64,000 nucleotides of DNA from Phocoena phocoena (GCF_963924675.1 NC_089223.1:8568881-8632880), one strand, 5' to 3'. Positions 1-11,664 are shown, numbered from the stretch's first letter. Notes: generated by a model from the letters alone, not told the origin. A program made the numbers and translations.

Positions 1-885
1 CCAATTAAAAAGTGGGCAAAGGATATGAACAGATATTTCTCCAAAGGAGATATAAAATGGTCAATAAGCACATGAAAACATGTTCACTATCATTAGTCAT
101 TAGGGAAATGCGAACCAAAACCTCAATGAGATACTAACTACCTCACACTCATTAGGATGTCTACTAACAAACGACAGAAAATAACAAGTGCTTGTGAGGA
201 TGTGGAGAAATTGGAATGCTTATAATTGCTGATGGGAATTAAATATGGTGCAGCTCCTTTGGAAAAGAATTCGTCAGGTCCCCCAAAAGTTAAACATAGA
301 GTTATTCCTATGACCCAGCAATTCCATCCTAAGTGTATACCCAAGAGAAATTAAAACATCTATTCACACAAAAACTTGTATGTAAGTGTTCATAGCAGCA
401 TTATTCGTAGTGGCCAAAAAATAGTATTAACCTGAATATCCATCAACTGATGAATGGATAAATAAACTGTATATTTACATATACTCTATATTTACAGTAT
501 ATCCATAAAATATAATTTTATTCAGAAATAAAAGGTAACAAAGTATTGATACATGTTACAGCATGGATAAACCTAGAAAACATGCTAAGTGAAGAAGCCA
601 GCCACAAAACACCTCATATTGTAGGATGCCACTGATATAAAATGTCCAGGATATGCAAATCCGTAGAGACAGAAAGTAGATTAGTTGTTGCCTTGGGATG
701 TAGGGCTGAGGGGAGGAGAGAATGGGGAATGACTGGCAATGGGTATGGGATTTTTTTTGAGGTGGTGGAAATGTTCTAAAGTTAGATAGGGGTGAATACA
801 CTAAAAACATTCAATTGTACACTTTAAAAGGGCGAATTGTATGGCATGTAAATTATATGTCAGTAAAGCTGTTTAAAAATATTAA
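1..885 (+). mobile_element. Old LINE-1 fragment: ORF2 C-terminal end and 3'UTR
   Basis: The first 500 bases decode, with stops and shifts, to the L1 ORF2 C-terminal region (KWAKDMNRYFSKGDIKW-like, then the 'LHCWW/GEIG' area). They are followed by a 3'UTR ending in the typical L1MA/L1MB tail near 'tgtacactttaaaagggc' and 'cagtaaagctgtttaaaaat'. The element is cut by the left window edge, so its full length is unknown. It is heavily mutated and cannot encode protein. Exact subfamily is uncertain. Confidence 0.88.
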
Positions 886-2261
886 TTTAACAACTAGTTT
901 AAACTGATGGAATACTTTCTGAGAATTCTTAACTCCCATTATTCTAAGGCTGAGCACACAAACAACAAGTTCACCTCTAATTCAGTTTCCTTAGTGCTTT
1001 AGCCTAATCAATGATACTTACCCTGCCAAATATGTCAACCATGCACATAAACTGATACTCTGGTTTGCATGCCCATGTCTTGTGAGTTTTTCCAGTCCAA
1101 ATAATTTCCCCAGAGTTTGAGCACACTTGGGATGAACTGATAGAATTAATTTTAGCAAACCGCAAAGCTAAACCCCTGGCCTGTGTTAGCCTCACACAGG
1201 TACTGAATCCCCAAGAGGCCCTCCCTAAAATCACTATCCAGTAAGCCAGCTGGCCTCTTGCTCTTTCTTTTTGACAGGTCTCAGCTACAATAAATTAGAT
1301 GGAATATTATTTTTCAGTGCAGAACTATAAAGATTCCCGCTGGGAATGTGCAGTATCATATCACAAAAGAAAAATAAACCAAAAATAAATGAAAAGTAAG
1401 ATATAGTTCTTGATTTTGTCTTCTGGAATGGATGTGAAACCATGGCAAGAATAAACAGTGATTTGGCATTCAACATCACCACTACATCAGGCATCAGAAC
1501 TGAATTAATGAATGAATAGACTCGTGTCATAAGAATATTGTTTGTAGGTTGATGAATGTATCCTGTTTGCCCCATATTTGTTAAGTTTATATAGTTATCA
1601 TGAAATTGCACAACCCAAGGAATACGACTTAACTTGTTTTCTATGTAAATGGTGTTTTCCAAATTTGAACAAAATGGAAAATCTGATTTATTTGTTAGAA
1701 TGGTAGGAAAACCTGGAACCTCAAAGAAAAAGTGGTTCTTTATATGCTATCTTTCCTCTTCCTTCACCCAAGGGTAGAATTGTACCAGGTATCTCACTTT
1801 ACTTTCTGAAACCTGAAATCACTACAGCACACATTATTGATGAGTCAGTGGGGTTGATGCCTACTCAAGATCCCAGAGAAATTTAAGCTATATTTGGTTT
1901 TTATGGTCTTATAGACTCATATGCATGGCTAACTGTGTTAATATTATGACATCCAGTTGGCTCAGTTTTCTATGGCTGGTCTTCACCACGAGGTGGTAGT
2001 CGGGACATGATTGATTTTTAGGTGAGTATCAAAATAGAAATGGGACAAATGCATTTTGTAAACTCACATCCAATTTGGTTGCTGTGTCTTAACCCTGCTC
2101 TTTTGGCATGGGTGAAAGCAGAACCAAACATCTAATCAGTCCATGAAGTGTGCAAACAACATGGTGGAACAGGATTTCTAAAAGTCATGATTCCCTACCC
2201 CGAGAGGCATGGTTATTAACCATGCTAAGTATTAAGATTATTAAGATTAAATATTAGGTCC
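886..2261. other. Unique non-coding sequence
   Basis: No recognisable exon, RNA gene or mobile element was seen. Frames on both strands are short and lack any domain. The base composition is AT-rich, like the surrounding sequence. Confidence 0.5.
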
Positions 2262-2340
2262 ATATATATATATATGAAGAGAGAGAAGATATATATATGA
2301 AGAGAGAGAATATATATATATATATATGAAGAGAGAGAGA

Positions 2341-2385
<45 letters not shown>

Positions 2386-2396
2386 GAGAGAGAAAG
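2262..2396. repeat. Compound microsatellite (TA)n with GAAGAGAGAGA interruptions
   Basis: Blocks of TA alternate with the purine motif 'tgaagagagaga', repeated four times at increasing TA length. The longest TA block is about 40 bases (roughly 2343-2382). The repeated module suggests slippage or unequal exchange of a TA-plus-GA unit. Minus-strand frames across it give only Tyr/Ile repeats and are not genes. Confidence 0.95.
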
Positions 2397-3264
2397 AAAA
2401 TGCTTTATGTACAAATACAGTTGTATATGAATAAATGTGTGTATCACAGAAAATATATACATGTACATAGGGGATCCACCAAGTCTAGATACATAGATAA
2501 TGTTTTATTTTGTATAGATTGAAGGTGTCTCTGACAAGATTTACATTTTTCCAAATGTTACCATATTTTCTGGAAACCTTTTATGCACATGAAAGATGAA
2601 TGCCAAAAAAGACTTCTCTAGTTAAGAAAAATACTTGATTTTCCTAATTATCTAATGAGCTATTATTTCTGTTTGTTATTTCCAGGATTAATTTGTCTCT
2701 CTAATTATCCATTTACTATAATCAATCTCCACATTTCTCTATAAGACATTCCTGGAAGTTATATCGTAAAGCATGTCAGTGTGAAATGGATCTTTTTTTC
2801 CTATAACAATAATGTTACCATTAGGCCTGGCTTCTCTGATCGTGAATTCAACAACAAAACGACTCAAAGTTAAAAACTAACAAATACTAAAATCTCTACA
2901 GTCATTTAAAATAAGATTATGTTCTAAATTTTATACAATGACATAAATAGGTTGTGTACATCAATTATTCATGGGATCTCAATGTACTACAGTACATATA
3001 TAGTAATAAAACTATTATAACCGTACTGTATCCTAATGACTTACCTAAAATGAATAATCCAGCTCTAATAACCATTGCATTAATTATATATGATTTAAGG
3101 AACAATTTTGTTTGCAATCTTACAATTTGGAAGGAGTTGAGAAGAATAATGTTTTGCCAAATCCTTATTAAAACTGCTTAGGGAAGTTTGAGTGGTTGAT
3201 ATTTTTTTCTCTTGTTAAGTTTTCCTGCAGCAAGAAGTTTTCAAAATTATTGAACAGTTCTGAT
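2397..3264. other. Unique AT-rich non-coding sequence
   Basis: No element or exon recognised. One short plus-strand frame near 2954-3181 has no known domain and looks like chance. Confidence 0.45.
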
Positions 3265-3480
3265 GAACACATATTTGTTAAGATTTTACCAAACGCCAGA
3301 TACTACCCTAAGCAACGAGAATACAAAGTTGAATAATACACAGCCCTGCCCAGGAGGCATTCATTGTTCTGTAGGGGAGACAGACACATAATCAGTCGAT
3401 TTCCATATAGGAATGAGTTATGCATGAAGCACTGTGGAGTACAGGGCAGCTGGAGTTTTGTGAAAAGAGAGGATCCTTGA
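3265..3480 (-). mobile_element. Possible L2-related relic
   Basis: The order 'catatttgttaagattt', 'ccagatactaccctaagcaa', 'cagccctgcccaggaggcat' and 'gtaggggagacagacacata' follows the reverse complement of the L2 3' end (growing-list, size, 'carried in stock', gagacagac). Divergence is high and the edges are vague. Confidence 0.4.
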
Positions 3481-3621
3481 AACGAGTTAAATCCAAGATG
3501 GATAGGAGTTAATGAGATGAAGAAGTGGAATGAACAGGAGATATCTGTGAGAGAGGATATCCTGGGCTGTGCTCAAAATGGGTCATTAGAAAATAGAGCC
3601 ATTGCACTATTACGTATTTGA

Positions 3622-4145
3622 AGTCTTTATTAAGAAACACAGTTCATTCAATAAAATGCTTCCTGAGTGTTTTATCACGTATTGGGCAACGTTCTAGGTG
3701 CTGCAGATACAGCAGCTAACAAAACAGACAAAAGTCTCTGACTTTCAGGAGCCTACACTCTAGTGAGAAAAACAGGAAAGATGGAATGAACAAATAAATA
3801 TATATTATAATGTCAGATCGTGATGAATGACATATAGGGAAAAAAGCAGGGTGAGGGACTAGAGAGTGACAGGGCGCTATTTTTAGATGGGGGTGGGTGT
3901 CAGGGAAATCCTCTCTGAAGAAGTGGTTTTGAGTGGAATAAAGTTAGAGGGCCAGCTGTGTGAATATCTAGCGGAATAACACTTCAGTTACTAGGAATAG
4001 CCTGTACAAAGGTTCTGAGACAGGGACCTTGGCTTAGTATGTTTAAAGATCAACAAGGAGGCCAGAATGTTTGGGGTACAGTAAATGAGGGGAAGAACAA
4101 CAGCAAACGAGTTGGTAGAAGTGGCCAGAGGCCAGTTATAGAGAA
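3622..4145 (-). mobile_element. LINE-2 (L2) fragment
   Basis: It reads as the reverse complement of the L2 3' portion: 'gttctaggtgctgcagatac', 'acaaaacagacaaaagtctc', 'actctagtgagaaaaacagg', 'gtcagatcgtgatgaatgac', 'gggaaatcctctctgaagaa' and 'aggttctgagacagggacct' occur in the expected order. L2 is an ancient, long-inactive mammalian LINE. The copy is 5' truncated and non-coding. Confidence 0.85.
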
Positions 4146-4149
4146 CACT

Positions 4150-4400
4150 TATCTCTACCAAAGTTGTTTTCTCTCATTCAGAGCCATACTCTATTTCCCA
4201 GAATTCCTTGCAGGTAGGGGTGCGTAGCCATATGAAAGAGTTCTCACCACTGGGATGTGGTAAAAATGCTGTATACTACTCCCAGACTTACTCACATAAA
4301 TGTTCTGCATGATTCCCGCTTCTCTCCGATTCCAGTCTCGTGGAGGACTCCAAGGCCTTGAGCAGTCCTGCATCCCTAACTAAGCACACGGAAGACTGCT
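4150..4400 (+). mobile_element. Probable old dispersed repeat, class uncertain
   Basis: The string 'actctatttcccagaattcc', then 'ggtgcgtagccatatgaaag', 'caccactgggatgtgg' and 'gtggaggactccaaggcctt' follows a consensus I remember from a common mammalian interspersed repeat. I cannot assign the family with confidence. Frames across it are short and look accidental. Confidence 0.4.
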
Positions 4401-5271
4401 CATTGACTGTTTATACTTTGTATAAACAAAGAATACAGTTAACTATGCGAAGCCACAAGATCTGCAATTATTCTCTTCCATCCTCTTCTCTCCTGCCCTT
4501 GGAAATCTTTCACACTTACACTATCTAATGATGCTGCCTCTAATGGCTACAATTCCAGGCATCGCCAGCAGCCAGCGACTCTAATGAAGTTGGGCTTGAA
4601 AAGAGGCATCTATTGAATTTGATATTTGAGTTCATTTTCTTTTCTTCATTCTTTATCTTATATCTCCCCCCCTCCCGCCAATCAGCCTCCCTTTGGAGGG
4701 AAAACCTTAAAGAAGGAAAATGGCCACAGAAGATCAATCTGAAAGCTTTTGTTTTAAAGAGAAGGGGGATAATCACCTTTTGTCTTAGTGATGCTGAGAG
4801 GTAAGGACATGAAGTTCAAGGCTTGTAGGAATCACCAGCTTCAGCCTCCTCCCTACAGCAACTTCTAACTGATTCATTATTCCCTAATTCTTTCCCTGCC
4901 CACTTCCAAGAATAGTCCGAGTGAACAGGAATGAAGAAAAAGAAAAATATAATTATTTACTAAACAGAACTGAAGTTTGGACCACCTCATTCATAAATAA
5001 CAAAAGATTATGTGAGAAAAGGACTTGTGTATTAGGGAATTTGGCTGAATAATTAATCAATTCACCTTAAAATTTATATAATAATTCTCTTGTACCTGTA
5101 CCTTTTGGGTGTAAACACATGGCAAAGATATAGTTATTTTTATACTATAGTTTCCAGCAGTAGTTTTAAACATTTTTTTTCTCCTTGTAGGAATGTTTCT
5201 CTAGGTTCACTTTTAATTCTCCTATCTTTGTAAAGTGTACATGATACCACTATGAACATTCATTGCTTCAT
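4401..5271. other. Unique non-coding sequence
   Basis: Nothing recognised. Short frames on both strands overlap each other and lack conserved motifs. Confidence 0.45.
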
Positions 5272-5380
5272 TGTGTTTTTATTGAGCATATACTCTGTTT
5301 CTGGCACTGTTCTAGGTGCTAAGATAGAAAACTCCCTGCCCTCATGGAGCTCAGGGAAAAAAATGAAATTATAATTTAGC
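5272..5380 (-). mobile_element. L2 3'-end fragment
   Basis: The run 'tttttattgagcatatactc', 'ggcactgttctaggtgctaa' and 'ctgccctcatggagctcagg' is the reverse complement of the L2 3' terminus. It directly precedes a MaLR LTR. Confidence 0.8.
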
Positions 5381-5394
5381 TTGGTTTTACTTTT

Positions 5395-5876
5395 GGTACT
5401 GGTTTCCAGTTGCCATGGTAAGAAAGTAACACAAATTTAGTGGCTTAAAACCACGCAAATGTAATCTCTTCTAGTTCTGCAGGTCAGAGTTCTGAAATGA
5501 GACTTATGGGGCTAAAATCAAGGTATTGGCAGGGCTAGTTCTTTCTGGAGGCTCTAGGGGAGAATCTGTTTCTTGTCTCTTCCAGCTTCCAGAGGTCGCT
5601 GGCATTCCTTGGCTTGTGGCCAAATCATGCCACCCTCCGCTTCTATCATCACAGTTTCTTCTCCTCTGTCTGATCTGCCTGAGTCCCTTATTAGGACTCT
5701 TGTGATTTTATTGGGCCTACAAGCATAATCCAGGATAACCTCACCATCACAAAATCATTTATTTAATCACATCTGCAAAATCCCTTTTGCCACGTAAGGT
5801 ACTGTATTCACAGGTTCTGGGGATTTGGCTGTGAATATCTCTGGGGGAGGTAGGGAGCAAGTTTTCACCCTGTCAC
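5395..5876 (-). mobile_element. ERVL-MaLR solo LTR (MLT1-like)
   Basis: The sequence is in reverse orientation and shows the MLT1 order: 'gccatggtaagaaagtaaca', 'gtggcttaaaacca', 'ctgcaggtcagagttctgaa', 'ggtattggcagggctagttc', 'attaggactcttgtgatttt', 'atttaatcacatctgcaaaa'. A direct 'actttt' flanks it on both sides (5389-5394 and 5877-5882), which fits the roughly 5-bp TSD of ERVL-type insertion. No internal viral genes remain. Confidence 0.82.
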
Positions 5877-6034
5877 ACTTTTTCAATATCTAAGAGCAAA
5901 GAACTTGTTTCCCTCTGGGGTAAGCTTCAGTTGGAGTGTCGTAGAAGTTGTTTTATAAAAGAAAAATTTCATTTACTTTCTTCCAATTTGCAGATAGGCT
6001 GCTACAACAAGAAGGCACACGTGAGTTCCGTTTT

Positions 6035-6228
6035 ACTAGGTAGCAGGGTGTTCACACTCAGCCTCACCACTTTCTAGCCTGTGATCTCGGGCAAATTGCT
6101 CAGCGTCTGTGAGCCTTAGTTCTTTCATCTCTGTAAAATGGTGATAATAGGACCTTTGTCACGTGTTGTTATCTGTTGTCTGAGGATCATCTGAGATAAA
6201 TATGAAAAGCATTAGGCTTACTGTAGGC
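6035..6228 (+). mobile_element. MIR SINE
   Basis: It has the MIR core order: 'gtgatctcgggcaaattgct', 'gtgagccttagttctttcat', 'ctgtaaaatggtgataatag', 'gatcatctgagataaatatg'. MIR is an ancient tRNA-derived SINE found across mammals. Confidence 0.75.
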
Positions 6229-6432
6229 AGGGTTTCTCAACTTCTGGTACACAGACTTCCAGGGGATCCACAGATAGGATTCAGCGAATCTCTGATCCTC
6301 TGGATTTACATGCAAGATTTTGTTTGTATGTATAAACACACTTTTTTTTTTTTTTAGGGGGAATCTTATCTCTATTTCTTAAGACATTTTCTAAGGGTCT
6401 GTAAACTTGTCAAATACTAAAAATCATTGCAC
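6229..6432 (+). mobile_element. Probable hAT-Charlie non-autonomous DNA transposon
   Basis: It starts with the hAT-like terminus 'cagggtttctcaacttctgg' and ends near 'caaatactaaaaatcattgc', a degraded copy of the complementary end. Internal text 'gggatccacagataggattc' and 'gggtctgtaaacttgtc' fits a Charlie-family element. A poly-T tract sits at 6342-6355. The family is assigned from memory and the end is diverged. Confidence 0.5.
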
Positions 6433-7027
6433 TAGATAATCATAATGGTACTTCCCTTTTTCTTTCAATTTCTCCAGGAGTGGGATTGGTTCCTCCATCA
6501 AATCCACAAACTTGACATGTAGGCAAACTCTTTTGAGTGAACACTCAGAACCTGTGGTGACATCAGTGGTGCATCCTTTTCTCTTTTTATAATGGTGGTT
6601 TGTGGTACACAGAACACATCCTGTTTAAAGTAGATGATATGCTTACCTATCACACGTCAATATCCTTATGATATTATTACACTTAAAGTGTCATGTTCCA
6701 TTTCCGCTTCCGCTGTTCCTCTTAAAGGAATAAAAATGACTTCAGCTGTCAGCAACCATTTAGGCTTGGTCTGTCTGAATTTTGAAATCGCATTTCCATC
6801 CACACGATTCAAAAGTCATCAAACACTCCTGTCTTCATTTAACAAACACTCACTGGCAAATTTTTCAACTTGCCCTTTTCAGCCCAGCTCATGAGCACGT
6901 TTTGAGGATTAATGTGATTTGAACGGAGGCCCTTTATTGAGGCCGTGTACATGGCTTGCTTATTTCAAGACACAGAACTTCCCTGACGTTGCGGTTCCAT
7001 GATACGGTCTTATCACGTTGTATGATT
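6433..7027. other. Unique non-coding sequence
   Basis: Nothing recognised. A short plus-strand frame at 6634-6894 has no recognisable domain. Confidence 0.45.
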
Positions 7028-7145
7028 GACTGTGAGTTTCTTGAGAGTAGAGTTCATATTTGGTCCATTTTTTTAACCCTGACACCTAACACCACACCTA
7101 GAATATAGTAAGTACTCAGGAAATATTTGTCATATTCAATCAAAT
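7028..7145 (+). mobile_element. L2-like 3' end
   Basis: The run 'actgtgagtttcttgagagt', 'gacacctaacaccacaccta' and 'gaatatagtaagtactcagg' matches the L2 3' terminus pattern (gagggcaggg ... cctggcacatagtaggtgct), at high divergence. Confidence 0.55.
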
Positions 7146-7247
7146 GTTTATTAGTACCAAACTCATATTTTTTTCTCATGAAATCTATCTTCCCTTCTAT
7201 TTTCTTCTCTATTAATGATATCAATTTGAAACTGTGATTATTTATAT

Positions 7248-7419
7248 CAGGGGTTAACAAACTATGGCCCTCAGGCCAAGTCTGGCTGCCACCTATTTTT
7301 GTAAATTGAAAGTTTAATTGGAACGTGGCAGAGTTAAGTAGCTGTGAAAGACCGTGTGGACCGCACAGCCTGAAATATTTGCCATCCTGGCCTTTACAGA
7401 CAATGTTTGCCAACTGCTG
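7248..7419. mobile_element. hAT-type non-autonomous DNA transposon
   Basis: The ends are inverted: 'caggggttaacaaac' at the left and 'gtttgccaactgctg' at the right, whose reverse complement is 'cagcagttggcaaac'. The interior 'tatggccctcaggccaagtc', 'ttttgtaaattgaaagttt' and 'tttacagacaatgtttgcc' fits a common hAT MITE of mammals. The 8-bp flanks have diverged. It has no coding capacity. Confidence 0.75.
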
Positions 7420-7427
7420 ACTTAGGT

Positions 7428-8688
7428 GAAGATGCCCAGCAGAGTTCTCTCTTGGGATGGAAAAGATTTCTGTCCACATCGCTTTCTTAAATATGGACTT
7501 TTCTCACGGATTCTCCCGCAACTTATCCTTGATCCTCCCTTACGCTAAGGGCCACCTCGTTGAACTCATTGTAAATCAAGAATAACAGAGGCGACCTCTG
7601 GAGACTTTGTTGTAGGTATTTTATGTAGAGCGTAAAGGTCTTTGGAAGATATTTATCTGCATCTGAACTGCAACTTCTGTACAAGTAAATTCTTCAGGGC
7701 TCATTAAAGGAGTCTTCAGAGTGGGCAAAAAGCCCAGAAATGGCATCATGGGAAACAGAAAAGTAGGCGAAGGGATAAGAATAAAATACCCACTGGTTTT
7801 CTACAGCACTTTTAATGATTTTAGAGTGTACTGTCTAGCAAAAAAATCATTACTAAGAAAAGGAAGATCTATGGAACATGGAGTGACACATTATGTTCCA
7901 TCTCTTATCTAAAAAAATAAAAATATATAAACGGCTAATATAAAAATGGGTATAAAACAACCTTACTTAGTAATGGTGAGAAAGACATGTCTTACTCTGG
8001 ACTGGTTGAGTGACATTACTAACCCACAGAGGTTGAAATGGATGAGACCAAACATTTAAAAATGTTTCCTTTTTAGGAGGCTCCCCAGATGGGCCTCCTT
8101 AACCCCTAGGGTGTCATTGGAGGAAGACTTAGAATTGATGAACTATTCCTCAGATACTCTAGTGATCTGACGACAGAGAAATCCGAGCTTTCATAGAGCT
8201 TCCTGAAGTGTACAGAGAATTCTTCGATGTTAACTTTTGGAACTTTATGCACACACATAAACCTGGGGATACGTGGCACACATTCCTGTCATCCAATGGC
8301 TACAAAACAACATTAAAAACTCTCAGGTACATTGAGATAAATGGACTCAGCCCAAACCTGAGCTCACCACCACACAAAGAGGTGAAAAGACAATGAAGTT
8401 ATCCCAGGGTACAGATGGTCTATGGGAATGGAGGGCTATGGGGCAAGGGTATTTGTTTTCTTTTCTTTTTTGTAGTTTTCTCTGATTGTGGCAACATAGG
8501 TTAATTTTGTAATTTATAACATATTCTAATAACAAACCCCCAGAGACTACAAATAGTCATATATAAGCTGAGTAATGGGTATTTAAAAATTTTGAAGTCT
8601 AGAAATATTTCAATTAACCAAATTTGATCAAAATAATTAAGTACACATACATCACACAGAGACACAGACATATGCATATCTTTCTCTG
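7428..8688. other. Unique non-coding sequence
   Basis: Nothing recognised. Short frames at 7721-7912 and 8208-8396 show no family resemblance. Confidence 0.45.
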
Positions 8689-8735
8689 TCTATCTATCTA
8701 CCTACCTACCTATTAGATTATAGATAGATTAGATG
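8689..8735. repeat. (TCTA)n/(CCTA)n short tandem repeat
   Basis: It comprises four TCTA units followed by three CCTA units, then a partly complementary 'tagattatagatagattaga', so the tract can fold back on itself. Confidence 0.8.
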
Positions 8736-9579
8736 CTCTATAACAATATCTATTGCTCAGAGAATTTTTGGCAATATGATTACCATAGACATGAGACCTG
8801 TACACATTAGGGTGAATAGTAATAAGATTTCCTCTTTCATATGTTGCTTCCTATCTGAGTCCTAGGAAACAAGAGACAATACACTCTTTATTTATGGGTT
8901 ACAATCATGTACTCTTTACCTTTAGTCAGTTATGGTCCACTATTGCCTTTGAGAATAAATATTCCACTGCTACTCGGGTATAGATGAGAGATCCATTCAT
9001 CACCAGAACAGAAGAAAGACACTGGATTCAGGAAAATTATTTTTGCACAAATTTAATATATAAAACAACTCAATCATTAGTCTTACTGAAAACATAAAGC
9101 CTAAGTCCTCTTGGGCCATATCTCAATGTTACAAGATTGTTGAATAACTCTGGACAAGATTGAACTTCTATGTTAATGTGAAGGGTAGGTCAATTTTTAT
9201 TGCTGGGGGAGTCAACATAATTATGTAATATTATACAAAAGTTAAGAGACAGTAATAAACCTCTGATCCTTCATATCTTTGTATATACCTTGTTCTAACC
9301 TAGAAACTACTCCTCTGACAGCTCACGTTTAAATCTTATTAGGTATACACTGAAAATTATGCCAAAACTCCACCCCTGCCAACCACACTATCACCCTCAT
9401 CACCTCCTACATTCCTTCTATCTTACTGAGTATTTCTAAAACCTTTTTAATCTTATTGTTTCCATCTCCCACTCTATCCCATAGTTAGTACTTTTTTTTG
9501 CTCCACTTTTTGGATTTGAATATTATTCTGATTAAGAAGTGTCAAGCTTCAATCTCCAAATTTTCCTTTGCTCAAACAT
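8736..9579. other. Unique AT-rich non-coding sequence
   Basis: No element or exon recognised. Confidence 0.45.
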
Positions 9580-9735
9580 CTCCTTAAACCCACTCAAATC
9601 CTATCTCACCAGGGTCCCCAAATGCCCTGCTGAGTTGGAGAGTCTAGTAATGTGGATTTCACTGTTCTTCCTGTTGAAAATGTAGACTATAGGTTAAGTA
9701 AAAAGCACAACTAAATCAACAGTCTCATTTTGGGC
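9580..9735 (+). repeat. Diverged direct repeat, copy 1
   Basis: It shares long strings with 10650-10758 plus 11604-11685: 'gagagtctagtaatgtgga', 'ttcactgttcttcct', 'ggttaagtaaaaag' and 'caacagtctc'. The order and spacing are the same once the LTR in copy 2 is removed. The left part could derive from an L2 coding segment, but the shared details point to a local duplication or an unnamed repeat. Confidence 0.75.
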
Positions 9736-9972
9736 TTCCCCAGTTCCTCTTTGTTACTAAGATCCTAACAACGGAAAGCAAGCAAGCCAGAGCACGGGCC
9801 GTCTCTCCAAGGCTGGGCATCATTTCCAAACCTTCAGTTTAGGTGTAATACATCCAGAAGATTATAAAGTAGAATTAAGTTAGAGGAGAAGAGGAATCTG
9901 TAAAGAACACCTGAATCAGGCGAGACACAAGTGGAAGTGATCTATATCCTTAACTTACCTGTTGAAAAAATT

Positions 9973-10326
9973 TGGGGGGCATTCCTGGTGGCGCAGTGGT
10001 TAAGCATCCACCTGCCAATGCAGGGGACACGGATTTGAGCCCTGAGCCAGGAAGATCCCACATACTGCGGAGCAACTAAGCCCTTATGCCACAACTACTA
10101 AGCCTGCGTTCTAGAGCCTGTGAGCCACAACTACTGAGCCCACGTGCCACAACTACCGCAGCCCGCGTGCCTAGAGTCCGTGCTCTGCAACAAGAGAAGC
10201 CACCGCAATGAGAAGCCAGCGCACTGCAAGGAAGAGTAACCCCCACTCACTGCAACTAGAGAAAGCCCGTGCAGCAACGAAGACCCAACGCAGCCAAAAA
10301 TAAATAAATAAATTTTTAAAAAGAAA
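9973..10326 (+). mobile_element. CHR-type SINE, long form
   Basis: It begins 'gggcattcctggtggcgcag' with a tRNA-like head carrying pol III A-box-like 'tggcgcagtggtta', continues through repeated 'ccacaactac' modules, and ends 'cagccaaaaataaataaata'. The TSD 'gaaaaaatt' lies at 9964-9972 and 10327-10335. CHR SINEs are restricted to cetaceans, hippos and ruminants. This long, older form is diverged. Confidence 0.93.
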
Positions 10327-10344
10327 GAAAAAATTCTGGGCTTC

Positions 10345-10490
10345 TCAGACTTACCATCTGTAAAGGGAGCGTGGTAAGATCTATCTTGTAATTTATCATA
10401 AGAACAGACATCATGTATTTATAGCACATAGCACAGTGCCTACACAAAAGTAGAGCTCATTTAATGGCAGTTTTTGTTATTATTATTTGC
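10345..10490 (+). mobile_element. Possible MIR 3' part
   Basis: The string 'accatctgtaaagggagc' followed by 'agcacatagcacagtgccta' and 'gttattattattt' resembles the 3' half of MIR. Its 5' part would have been separated by the neighbouring CHR SINE. Confidence 0.5.
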
Positions 10491-10758
10491 TTCAGAGAGA
10501 GCAGGGCTTATAAATGAATTCAGAAACAGTTAAAATTCTCAGAGCCATGGTGGCAAACACATACTTCCGGAGTCTCAAATAAATAAGAGAGGGAGTCTAG
10601 AGAACTTGGCTGTGACAACATTTGTCTTCACCCAATGAGAAAGTCATCCCTAATAAACTCACTCAAGGCTTTCCTCATCAAGGTCCCCAAATGACCTGCC
10701 AAGTCTGAGAGTCTAGTAATGTGGACTTCACTGTTCTTCCTATTGAAAACGTAAATAG

Positions 10759-11603
10759 GTATCTCAGTTATAGGCTGCTATAACAAAAATACAGACTGTC
10801 CCTAACTTACTGTGGTTCGACTTACAACTTTTTGACTTTATGGTGGTGTGAAAGCAATATGCACGCAGCAGAAACTATGCTCTGAATGTTGAGTTTTGAC
10901 CTTTCCCTGGGCTAGCATCATGCAGCATGATACTCCCATGATGCTGGGCAGTAGCAGTGAGCCACAGCTCTCAGCCAGCCATGAGACCACGAGAGTGAAC
11001 AACCAATACACTTACAACCATTCTGTTTTCACTTTCAGTACAGTATTCAATAAATTGCGTGAGATACTCAACACTTTATTATAAAATAGGCTTTGTGTTA
11101 GATGATTTTGCCCCAAAGTAGGCTAATGTAAGTGTTCTGAGAACATTTAAGGTAGACTAAGCTAAGCTACGGTGTTCTATACACTAGGTGTGTCAGATAC
11201 ATTTTCAACTTGTGATATTTTCAACTTACAATGGGTTTATCAGATGTAACCCCATCGTGAGTGGAAGAAGATACAGATCTAAGACTGGCATAGATGACAA
11301 ACATTTACTTCTCACTGTTCTGAGGCTGGGAAGTCCAAGATTAAGGTGCCAGGAGATTTGATGTCTAGTGAGAGCCTGCTTCCTGGTTCATAGACAGCTG
11401 TCTTCTTGCTGTATCCTCACATGATGGAAAGGGGGCAAGCGAGCTCTCTGAGCTCCCTTGTATAAGGGCACTAATCCCATTCATGAGGGATCTATCCCAT
11501 GACCCAAATAGTTTCCAAAGGCACCATCTCTTAGTACCATTACATTGGGGGTTAGGGTAGCAGTGTATGAATCATGGGGGGAAGCAAATATTCAATGCAT
11601 TAT
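10759..11603 (-). mobile_element. ERVL-MaLR LTR (MST/MLT1-like), split by a DNA transposon
   Basis: The start 'atctcagttataggctgcta' is interrupted at 10791. The LTR resumes near 11285 with 'gacaaacatttacttctcac', 'gtcttcttgctgtatcctca', 'agggcactaatcccattcat' and 'ccattacattgggggttagg', and ends near 'attcaatgcattat'. The 5-bp TSD is 'aatag'. Net LTR length without the insert is about 360 bases. There is no internal retroviral sequence. Confidence 0.82.
10792..11280. mobile_element. Tigger/pogo-like non-autonomous DNA transposon
   Basis: The left end 'cagactgtccctaacttact' follows a TA. The right end includes 'acaatgggtttatcagatgt' and 'ccccatcgtgagtggaagaa', a decayed complement of the left end ('...atggttcgacttac...'). 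The interior 'gcaccagatgatttt'-type region is seen as 'gatgattttgccccaaagta', then 'gtaagtgttctgagaacatt'. Frames inside (such as 10896-11084) are not transposase. Family named from memory. Confidence 0.72.
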
Positions 11604-11664
11604 AATAGGTTAAGTAAAAAGTACAATTCAATGCATTATAATAGGTTAAGTAAAAAGTACAATT
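11591..11664 (+). repeat. Perfect 36-bp tandem duplication
   Basis: Two identical 36-base units (11591-11626 and 11627-11662) are followed by two further matching bases. The unit joins the last bases of the LTR to the flanking copy-2 sequence, so the tandem duplication happened after the LTR inserted. Perfect identity suggests it is much younger than the LTR. Confidence 0.95.

Noticed and set aside
4039..4373. Short frames on both strands near 4.1-4.4 kb
   Set aside because: They overlap an L2 end and an old dispersed repeat, and lack any domain.
8689..8735. Regular short repeats that could suggest a CRISPR-like array
   Set aside because: Units are 4 bases with no spacers. This and the TA, AC and TG runs are ordinary microsatellites of a vertebrate genome.
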